A DNA stretch of 64,000 bases from NCBI GenBank assembly GCA_025757645.1, contig CP107216.1, positions 186,001 through 250,000 of the forward strand, read 5' to 3'. The position numbers and the translations under genes are program-made. The notes under the pieces are model-generated. The model had not been told where the DNA came from. It saw only the letters and a list, made by a program, of their open reading frames with translations, and did no database searches. Numbering within the stretch: position 1 is the first letter of the stretch; each line of letters starts with the position of its first letter. This DNA comes from Clostridiales bacterium (GTDB lineage: Bacteria > Bacillota > Clostridia > Oscillospirales > Oscillospiraceae). Of the stretch, positions 57,800 to 64,000 are shown in pieces.

Positions 57800-58414
57800 A
57801 TGAGCGACGTCATCACCATCGGCATCGCCGGCGGCACCGGCAGCGGCAAGACCACCATCACGCGGCGCATTCTCGACGAATTCGGCGGCGATGTGAGCGT
57901 GCTGTACCACGACAATTATTACAAGCGGCACGACGACATTCCCTTCCCCGAGCGCAAAAAGCTCAACTACGACCACCCGAATGCGTTCGACACGCAGCTG
58001 CTCGTGCAGCATCTCGACGCGCTGCGCGCCGGGCAGGCGGTGGAATGCCCGATCTACGACTACACGGTGCACAACCGCGCGGCCGAGACGACCACGGTCA
58101 CGCCGGCCAAGGTCATCGTCGTCGAGGGCATCCTCATCTTTGCCGAGCCGGAGCTGCGCGAGCGGCTGGACATCAAGCTCTTTGTCGACACGGATGCCGA
58201 TGTGCGCATCCTGCGGCGCGACGTGCGCGACCGCGGCCGCGACCTGGAGTCGATCGTCACGCAGTATCTGACCACGGTCAAGCCCATGCACGAGATGTTC
58301 GTCGAGCCGTCGAAGCGCTATGCCGATATTATTATCCCTGAAGGCGGGCATAATCAGGTTGCGCTCGATTTTGTCATGGAGCGCATCCGGGCCTATGTAA
58401 AGGAGCGGGATTAA
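57800..58414 (+). CDS. udk: Uridine/cytidine kinase
   Basis: 204 residues from ATG 57800 with GGGAGG upstream. P-loop GIAGGTGSGKTT, substrate motif YHDNYYKRHDDIPFPERKKL, NYDHPNAFD, and VVEGILIFAEPELRE (Walker B-like). Phosphorylates uridine and cytidine to UMP and CMP. Directly abuts tdk. Confidence 0.96.
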   Translation: MSDVITIGIAGGTGSGKTTITRRILDEFGGDVSVLYHDNYYKRHDDIPFPERKKLNYDHPNAFDTQLLVQHLDALRAGQAVECPIYDYTVHNRAAETTTVTPAKVIVVEGILIFAEPELRERLDIKLFVDTDADVRILRRDVRDRGRDLESIVTQYLTTVKPMHEMFVEPSKRYADIIIPEGGHNQVALDFVMERIRAYVKERD

Positions 58415-59005
58415 ATGGCCAAACTCTACTTTAAATACGGCGCCATGGGCTCGTCGAAGTCCGCACAGGCGCTCATCACGCAGTTCAACTATGAGGAGCT
58501 GGGCATGACGGTCTGGCTCATCAAGCCGTCGGTCGACGACCGCGACGGGGCGAACATCATCCGCTCGCGCATCGGCCTGCAGCGCGAGGCGCAGGTCATC
58601 CACCCGGACGAGGACATCATCGCCACGTTCGCGCGCGCGGGCCACGCCGATGTCATCATCGCGGACGAGGCGCAGTTTTTCTCCCCCGAGCAGATTGACC
58701 AGCTGCGCCGCATCGTTGACGAGCAGAACATCCCGGTGCTGTGCTTCGGCCTGCGGACGGATTTTCTCACGCACTTCTTCCCCGGCGCGCGGCGGCTCAT
58801 GGAGCTGGCCGATTCCATCACGGAGATCAAGACCGTGTGCGCCTGCGGCCGCAAGGCGACGGTCAACGCCCGCATCGACGGCAGCGGCCGCGTCATCACC
58901 GAGGGCGGGCAGATCCTCCTCGGCGGCAATGACAGCTATGTCGCCATGTGCCACAAGTGCTGGGTGGACAAGATCCGCGCGCAGAAGGAAGCAGAGGGCA
59001 AATGA
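58415..59005 (+). CDS. tdk: Thymidine kinase (type II)
   Basis: 196 residues. P-loop GAMGSSKSAQAL, catalytic DEAQFF (Glu), lasso region and structural zinc site CACGRKAT...CHKC. Makes dTMP from thymidine. Starts 1 nt after the udk stop with AGGAGCGGG ribosome site in the udk end. Confidence 0.96.
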   Translation: MAKLYFKYGAMGSSKSAQALITQFNYEELGMTVWLIKPSVDDRDGANIIRSRIGLQREAQVIHPDEDIIATFARAGHADVIIADEAQFFSPEQIDQLRRIVDEQNIPVLCFGLRTDFLTHFFPGARRLMELADSITEIKTVCACGRKATVNARIDGSGRVITEGGQILLGGNDSYVAMCHKCWVDKIRAQKEAEGK

Positions 59006-59424
59006 ACCGCCGCGCCAGCCGCATCCTGACGGTCTGCGCTGCCGTGTGGCTGCTGGTCATCTGGGGCCACTCGTGCCTGCCTGCGGCACAGAGCGGCGCC
59101 GAGAGCGGCGCGCTGCTGGTCGTGGTGCAAGATCTGCTGCCGTGGATGACCGACCATGTGCTGCGCAAGTGCGCGCACTTTGCCGAGTACGCCGTGCTCG
59201 GCGCGCTGACGGCCGCCGCGCTGCGCACGAGCGCGCATTTTTCGTGGCCGCGCGCGCTGCTGCCAGGCCCCTTTGCCGCGCTGTGCGACGAGACGATCCA
59301 GCTCTTCGTCCCCGGCCGCAGCGGCCGCATCGCGGACGTCTGGCTCGACACGGCGGGCTACCTCACCGGCGCGCTGCTGACACTGCTGATCTTCCGCCTG
59401 TGCCGGAAACAGCCGAAAGCCTGA
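59002..59424 (+). CDS. VanZ-like membrane protein
   Basis: 140 residues, ATG overlapping the tdk stop (ATGA). Four helices with the VanZ pattern: WGHSCLPAAQSGAESG (S-x-Q-S-G-x-x-S), KCAHFAEYAVLGALTA (K-x-x-H-F-x-E-Y) and CDETIQLFVPGRSGRIADVW (D-E-x-x-Q-x-F-x-P-G-R-x-G-x-x-x-D). VanZ-type proteins give low-level teicoplanin resistance in some hosts; in this salvage operon the role is unknown. Confidence 0.9.
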   Translation: MNRRASRILTVCAAVWLLVIWGHSCLPAAQSGAESGALLVVVQDLLPWMTDHVLRKCAHFAEYAVLGALTAAALRTSAHFSWPRALLPGPFAALCDETIQLFVPGRSGRIADVWLDTAGYLTGALLTLLIFRLCRKQPKA

Positions 59425-59448
59425 AAAAAAACAATTCTCAGTTAAGTG

Positions 59449-59485
59449 AAAAGGTGCGGGAATCATGATGACTCCCGCACCTTTT
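59449..59485. terminator. Bidirectional terminator
   Basis: 13-bp stem AAAAGGTGCGGGA / TCCCGCACCTTTT between convergent tdk-vanZ and the restriction-modification fragment. Confidence 0.9.
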
Positions 59486-59488
59486 AAT

Positions 59489-60170
59489 TTATTTCAAATA
59501 CTCATACTCAAACAGTGTCGGGACAATTTCGGAGTTATAATACTCTTTCACCAGCGTTTTCAATCCTACCAGCGCCGTATGCAACTCCACGTTTTCCCAA
59601 ACCGTATCCCCCGTCACTTCGTCTTTATGCGAGGTATCCAATTCTGAAGAGATTTGGTATACGCCATAGGTCAATGCAGGGTCATAGTTTTTTGCCTGCT
59701 TTGCCCAGTGCAAAACGGTTTCCCACTGTTCCAAAAGTTTGGTCTCCTTATCGCCTACTAAAAGAGCTTTTACATCTTGTAGGGCAATTGTTTCTCCGTT
59801 CGTATCATCAAAACACAGCTCGTTACGGTAAAAGCGTCCGTCGCTGCCTGTAAATGTCCTCATGTGGTTTTGCGTTTCTAAACAGGTAAACAGAAGGCAT
59901 TTTAAGAGAAATTGTGTCAGTTTCCCGCTTGCAACATCTGCGTGATACCTATCCGCGCCGTCTGCTGACTTCATAATGCGGGCACGTTCCGTCCACGCCC
60001 TGTTATATGTGATATAACGCGAGGCGCAGAACATGGGGAGTTTTTCGAGATAGTTGTCTTTTCGCAAGAAAAAGCCATTGCCATTATATATGCCTGCGCG
60101 AATTAAAACGGCGTGTAAATCAGGGTTATCAAAGCCCGGGCCATCAACTACGAGATATCCCATAATGTTC
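59489..60170 (-). pseudogene. 3' fragment of an interrupted type IIG methyltransferase/nuclease gene
   Basis: About 225 residues beginning near NIMGYLVVDGPGFDNPDLHA and including NGFFLRKDNYLEKLPMFCAS, then the target-recognition-like GSDGRFYRNELCFDDTNGET and the tail EIVPTLFEYEYLK. It reads like the C-terminal third of Eco57I-like proteins and lacks any catalytic domain. The piece at 62145-63857 supplies the missing N-terminal part and stops at a compatible point. An ORF start exists right after the HTH gene (TTG 60190), so a separate short protein may be translated. Confidence 0.65.
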
Positions 60171-60190
60171 GTTAAATATATTAACGACAA

Positions 60191-60430
60191 TCATTGCTTC
60201 TCTTCTTCTATTTGCAACTCTACTTGTTCTAATTCATTAGGAATTAAGTCAATAACTAAGGTTGAGTTTGTCAATTCTGCAATTCGTTCCAATGTTTTTA
60301 ATGTCGGATCTGATTTTCCTGATTCAATCAATGAATAATTTGATCTACTCATTTCTAATTCTTGGGAGAATTTTTCTTTTGATTTGGTACCTCTCATCTT
60401 TTTTAAGCTTTCTCTAAATGCTAGTTCCAA
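60191..60430 (-). CDS. Small XRE-family HTH regulator
   Basis: 79 residues: KEKFSQELEMSRSNYSLIES and GKSDPTLKTLERIAELTNST form a complete Cro/C1-type HTH, with a short acidic C-terminus. The start is TTG at 60430 after GGAGGG. It probably represses itself through the operator pair at 60498-60532. Size and fold also fit a restriction controller (C) protein, so it could belong to the restriction-modification locus rather than to the erm(B) insertion. Confidence 0.85.
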   Translation of the reverse strand: MELAFRESLKKMRGTKSKEKFSQELEMSRSNYSLIESGKSDPTLKTLERIAELTNSTLVIDLIPNELEQVELQIEEEKQ

Positions 60431-60476
60431 GTTTCTCCCTCCTGTTTATGTAAATATTTTGCACGTTTTCCATTTA

Positions 60477-60532
60477 ATTATATCGTTACACCTTGTAAAT
60501 CACAAGTGATTAATCACAAATCACTTGTGATT
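60477..60532 (-). promoter_or_regulatory. Promoter and operator of the HTH gene
   Basis: TTGTGA (60505-60500), 17 bp, TATAAT (60482-60477). Two sites that are each other's reverse complement, AATCACAAGTGATT (60498-60511) and AATCACTTGTGATT (60519-60532), overlap the -35 box; each is itself nearly palindromic. Confidence 0.82.
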
Positions 60533-60626
60533 AGTGATTGTTATTGGTGTTGCCTAGAACGATTCTAAGCACATGTTTAATTTTAAAGTGGGCAATTATC
60601 TTTAAAATGTCCTACAATGATTCAAT

Positions 60627-60668
60627 AAAAGCATGGCTGCTAGTGAAACTTGCGACCATGCTTTTAAA
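60627..60668 (-). terminator. Terminator of the erm(B) transcript
   Basis: AAAAGCATGG / CCATGCTTTT stem with a T-rich flank on the minus strand, just after the small companion ORF. Confidence 0.7.
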
Positions 60669-60673
60669 AATAC

Positions 60674-60787
60674 TTAATGGGGTCCCGAGCGCTTTAGCTC
60701 CTTGGAAGCTGTCAGTAGTATACCTAATAATTTATCTACATTCCCTTTAGTAACGTGTAACTTTCCAAATTTACAAAAGCGACTCAT
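60674..60787 (-). CDS. Small ORF downstream of erm(B)
   Basis: 37 residues, MSRFCKFGKLHVTKGNVDKL onward, starting 4 bp after the erm(B) stop with GGAGG upstream. The same short ORF accompanies erm(B) in Tn917-type contexts. Function unknown. Confidence 0.65.
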   Translation of the reverse strand: MSRFCKFGKLHVTKGNVDKLLGILLTASKELKRSGPH

Positions 60788-60791
60788 AGAA

Positions 60792-61529
60792 TTATTTCCT
60801 CCCGTTAAATAATAGATAACTATTAAAAATAGACAATACTTGCTCATAAGTAACGGTACTTAAATTGTTTACTTTGGCGTGTTTCATTGCTTGATGAAAC
60901 TGATTTTTAGTAAACAGTTGACGATATTCTCGATTGACCCATTTTGAAACAAAGTACGTATATAGCTTCCAATATTTATCTGGAACATCTGTGGTATGGC
61001 GGGTAAGTTTTATTAAGACACTGTTTACTTTTGGTTTAGGATGAAAGCATTCCGCTGGCAGCTTAAGCAATTGCTGAATCGAGACTTGAGTGTGCAAGAG
61101 CAACCCTAGTGTTCGGTGAATATCCAAGGTACGCTTGTAGAATCCTTCTTCAACAATCAGATAGATGTCAGACGCATGGCTTTCAAAAACCACTTTTTTA
61201 ATAATTTGTGTGCTTAAATGGTAAGGAATACTCCCAACAATTTTATACCTCTGTTTGTTAGGGAATTGAAACTGTAGAATATCTTGGTGAATTAAAGTGA
61301 CACGAGTATTCAGTTTTAATTTTTCTGACGATAAGTTGAATAGATGACTGTCTAATTCAATAGACGTTACCTGTTTACTTATTTTAGCCAGTTTCGTCGT
61401 TAAATGCCCTTTACCTGTTCCAATTTCGTAAACGGTATCGGTTTCTTTTAAATTCAATTGTTTTATTATTTGGTTGAGTACTTTTTCACTCGTTAAAAAG
61501 TTTTGAGAATATTTTATATTTTTGTTCAT
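60792..61529 (-). CDS. erm(B): 23S rRNA (adenine2058-N6)-dimethyltransferase Erm(B)
   Basis: 245 residues, standard length. SAM motif [18 protein letters not shown], catalytic NIPY equivalent [10 protein letters not shown] (SIPYH), and [11 protein letters not shown]. The sequence matches Erm(B) as I know it throughout. Gives macrolide-lincosamide-streptogramin B resistance. A ribosome site GGAGTG lies in the leader hairpin region. Confidence 0.97.
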
Positions 61530-61653
61530 GTAATCACTCCTGAAGTGATTACATCTATAAATAAATACAGAAGTTAAACGATTTGTTTGTAATTTTAGTT
61601 ATCTGTTTAAAAAGTCATAAGATTAGTCACTGGTAGGAATTAATCTAACGTAT

Positions 61654-61737
61654 TTATTTATCTGCGTAATCACTGTTTTTAGTCTGTTTCAAAACAGTAG
61701 ATGTTTTATCTACATTACGCATTTGGAATACCAACAT
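61654..61737 (-). CDS. Erm(B) leader peptide ErmBL
   Basis: 27 residues beginning MLVFQMRNVDKTSTVLKQ, the well-known stalling peptide; macrolide-dependent stalling at its Asp codon 10 exposes the erm(B) start. GGAGGG precedes it; a TATAAT box lies at 61800-61795. Confidence 0.92.
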   Translation of the reverse strand: MLVFQMRNVDKTSTVLKQTKNSDYADK

Positions 61738-61998
61738 GACGAATCCCTCCTTCTTAATTACAAATTTTTAGCATCTAATTTAACTTCAATTCCTATTATA
61801 CAAAATTTTAAGATAATGCACTATCAACACACTCTTAAGTTTGCTTCTAAGTCTTATTTCCATAACTTTAGGGTTAACCATACGCAAGACCAATCACTCT
61901 CGGACAATACTCATGATTTTCGGTAAAAAACGTAAAAGAAATAAGAACAATTAACAAAATGTATAATAACAATCAATAGCGACTAATGATTTTCATGT

Positions 61999-62029
61999 AA
62001 AAGGACACCAAACTATACGGTGTCCTTTT
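61999..62029. terminator. Bidirectional hairpin upstream of erm(B)
   Basis: AAAAGGACACC / GGTGTCCTTTT, an 11-bp perfect stem with A/T flanks. It separates the insertion from read-through of the restriction-modification gene. The stretch 61801-62144 holds no other gene that I can support. Confidence 0.75.
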
Positions 62030-62144
62030 CAAATTCTTACGTCATATCAAGGCTCATTCAATCGTGGTAAATTCGTGGTAAAATGAGTGCTTTCCTATAT
62101 TTCAAAATGCTTGAAAGTATAGTGTTTATGCGGATAATCAAAAA

Positions 62145-63857
62145 TCAGATATAAAATTTAATAATAAACAATGGCTTTATCCGCATTTTTTGATTTACTG
62201 CCAAGCCGCCATCATGCTGTAGCAAAACCCCATTCTCTGTGTCATCCGGAAATGTCCTCTTGTCATAATAGGTTTTGCTATACATGGTATGAATGCGCTT
62301 AACACATAGCATTCCAAAATCATCTAATGTCTCGTTGGGAGCAATATCATAGCCATGAATTTCAATATTATCAATGTTTGCCTCTGCCTGACCCCAATAG
62401 GCGCACATGATGCAGGCATCAATATTTGTGTGGAAGTGCCGTCTGTTAAACGCGAAACCTCCTAAGAATTCTTTATTGATCAAGTGCTGTGCTTTCCAAT
62501 ACTTGACCGGGGAATAAACAATATAGCTATCCGTTGGCTGGCGCAGATAATACTTGAAGGCGGACCAAATAAAGGCGTTACCCAAATCATTGGTAGCAGT
62601 CCCTTTGACCTCTTTTTTCATTTCTGAGACAACATAGCTGTTTTTCCATGTGGATGATTTCTTGCCTACACCATGACGTTGATGTTCAACGCTAGTTGTT
62701 TCAGCGTAGGGCGGGTTTTCAAACAAAATCACCGTGCATTGCGGATTGTCAAGGTACTGCTTAATGACGGAATTTTCAATATATTCACGGCTTAAAGCGT
62801 CCGCACCTGTTACAAGTCCGGCGTTGAATGTCTCAGCTGTTTCAACAGGCGGGATAATATGGCGCACTTTTGCACCGAGCAATTCTTGTAGCACCTTGTA
62901 TTCGTAATATTCGACCGTAGAAACAATACAATGCGTGAGTTCATCGTCCGTCAATCCCGCCTCAAGATTGCCTGTCCCTGCACACCTGTCTAGAATGATA
63001 TAGTCATTTCCGGCGGGCACACGAGCAATAGCGGCACGTACAAGTTCGATCGACTTTTCAGCGTAAAGATGATGTGTATAGAATGCACCAAGGTTCTTTT
63101 TCTGCAAGGTGTCATTTAACTTGTCCATCAAGTAGTTAAACTTGATGTTTGTCTGTCCTTCATAAGGGTATATATACTGTGCAAAGTGAACTGGTTTTCT
63201 GATTTCACCAATTGTTTTATGCTTGCCTGTGTCATCACCCAAAAAGTCCTCTTTGCGCGCTGTGGGAACAGCCTTGTAAAAAGATGTAGCCCAACCGACG
63301 ATGCAGTTTTCATCAATATGTATTTTGGTAAAACTATTTTCTTTGAGCAAGGCAACAATACCTTCAGCATCAAGTTGCTTTTCATAATGCAGCACCCGCT
63401 CAGCATCTCCGCCAATAAATCCGCTGTTATCCTTTGATGCACCGCCGAAATACAGCTTTTCAATATCCGCCAAATAAGGCGCGGATCGGTACAGCCAAAC
63501 GCACGCGGCGTTCACATCTATGATCAGAATGTTAGCTGGAACAGGCTTCCCCTTGACACGCAGAGCAGACAGGTATTTGATACACTGAAACAGCACAGAG
63601 TTCAAATCTGTAACGTGAAGCTTAAACTCTAACAGATTGCCATTGATAACGCCATCGTTGCTGTCAGATATAATTTCATCAATATTTAATTGGGGATCAA
63701 CACGTGGAAGAAAAGTCTTGTAAAAATCAAGCTGACCATCTCTTTCCAAGACATACTTATCCATAACAAGCCCGCCTTTTCCGCTAATAATCCGCGCCGT
63801 TTCACGGCTATCGTGACAGGCCATTAGAGGCTTATCATGGTTTATGCAATAAACCAT
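62145..63857 (-). pseudogene. 5' fragment of an interrupted type IIG N6-adenine methyltransferase/nuclease gene
   Basis: 570 residues. Residues about 30-250 resemble the nuclease/N-terminal part (VLERDGQLDFYKTFLPRVDP, ISDSNDGVINGNLLEFKLHV with a possible D...ExK site). The methyltransferase core has motif X/I ILDRCAGTGNLEAGL and catalytic motif IV FENPPYAETT (NPPY). The last native residues are about NQKMRIKPLF; the following IIKFYI-stop is foreign sequence. Complete relatives run on into a recognition domain like that at 59489-60170. It may still methylate weakly or not at all. Confidence 0.7.
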
Positions 63858-63858
63858 G
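63836..63858. repeat. Perfect inverted repeat over the start codon of the methyltransferase
   Basis: CATGGTTTAT and ATAAACCATG, 10-bp arms separated by three bases; one arm contains the ATG. It could sequester the start in mRNA or bind a regulator. Confidence 0.7.
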
Positions 63859-63942
63859 AGGCTGGCCAGCCTCGATTTTTTGTATGCCTATTATAGCATT
63901 TTCTGCTTAAAACACAAGGAATAATTAACAAGGGCAAAAGCA

Positions 63943-63987
63943 AAACCCCGGGAACCTGTGCACGATGCACAGATTCCCGGGGTCATT
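63943..63987. terminator. Strong hairpin at the window end
   Basis: CCCCGGGAAcCTGTGCAC / GTGCAtCAGaTTCCCGGGG-type stem with TTTTT on plus and TTTTGCTTTT on minus; terminates a gene outside the window or the transcript entering from the right. Confidence 0.75.
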
Positions 63988-64000
63988 TTTATGCCTTATG

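Larger units (their letters stand above)
60170..62155. mobile_element. erm(B)-bearing insertion within the restriction-modification gene
   Basis: About 2 kb of markedly AT-rich DNA holding an HTH regulator, erm(B), its leader and a small companion ORF, lying between two collinear parts of one gene. The exact ends and a target duplication could not be fixed by eye; no transposase is inside. Confidence 0.55.

Overview
The window looks like a chromosome segment from a gut Clostridia species, most likely Oscillospiraceae (Lawsonibacter/Flavonifractor/Oscillibacter-like). Core genes are GC-rich, ribosome binding sites are strong AGGAGG types, and the gene content (lactate dehydrogenase with Etf, S-layer-homology exoprotein, double feoA with feoB, NupOPQ/BmpA nucleoside import) fits an anaerobic firmicute. 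The genus is inference. No rRNA or tRNA gene was seen. Three stretches have clearly different base composition: a Cas12/TnpB-like locus (about 32.8-34.85 kb, continuing at 46.25-46.49 kb), the tet(W) element that interrupts it (34.86-46.25 kb), and a low-GC erm(B) segment inside a restriction-modification gene (about 60.17-62.15 kb).

Layout. 0-2.3 kb: FAD-linked lactate/glycolate-type dehydrogenase and etfB (cut by the window edge). 2.4-6.7 kb: histidine kinase remnant, a secreted S15 peptidase with three SLH domains, and a small EF-Tu-domain-like protein. 6.8-8.3 kb: a membrane protein and a lipoprotein. 8.47-11.47 kb: copper operon csoR-copA, with copZ encoded in frame at the copA 3' end. 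11.7-15.1 kb: three-gene envelope-stress cassette (SPFH, zinc-ribbon and TPM proteins; YdjIGH-like). 15.1-20.7 kb: MATE pump with a truncated MerR regulator, GNAT, HAD, TraX-like protein with an intact MerR regulator, and a DtxR-type regulator. 20.7-24.2 kb: iron operon feoA-feoA-feoB-Cys-rich peptide behind DtxR-like boxes. 24.3-32.8 kb: DUF1002 protein, MATE, MFS, NagD-like phosphatase, GNATs, EamA transporters and a LOG-family protein.

32.99-46.49 kb is the most interesting part. A 511-residue RuvC nuclease related to TnpB/Cas12 is followed by several RNA hairpins, a candidate anti-repeat, and an array of 33-bp repeats with 33-35-bp unique spacers. The array has been split by an 11.4-kb mobilizable element with 35-bp imperfect terminal inverted repeats. 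The element carries a TndX-type serine recombinase, TnpW, a DnaC-like ATPase, a replication initiator, a relaxase and MobC, two Tn916-like regulators, a methyltransferase, tet(W) with its leader/attenuator, and a P-loop kinase. It has no mating-pore genes.

46.6-48.9 kb: rpmG-secE-nusG-rplK-rplA. 49.0-51.05 kb: an NhaC-superfamily transporter under a lysine riboswitch (LysW type). 51.3-59.4 kb: nucleoside uptake and salvage (NupOPQ permease/ATPase, BmpA lipoprotein, deoD, udk, tdk, a VanZ-like protein). 59.5-63.9 kb: a type IIG-like methyltransferase/nuclease gene that appears to be split by an insertion carrying a small HTH regulator and erm(B) with its leader peptide.

Two families of short structured repeats lie between genes (copies at 20.0 and 31.7 kb; and at 28.7, 51.2 and 55.4 kb). 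Differences between copies keep the predicted stems paired. All calls come from reading the sequence; no database search was run.
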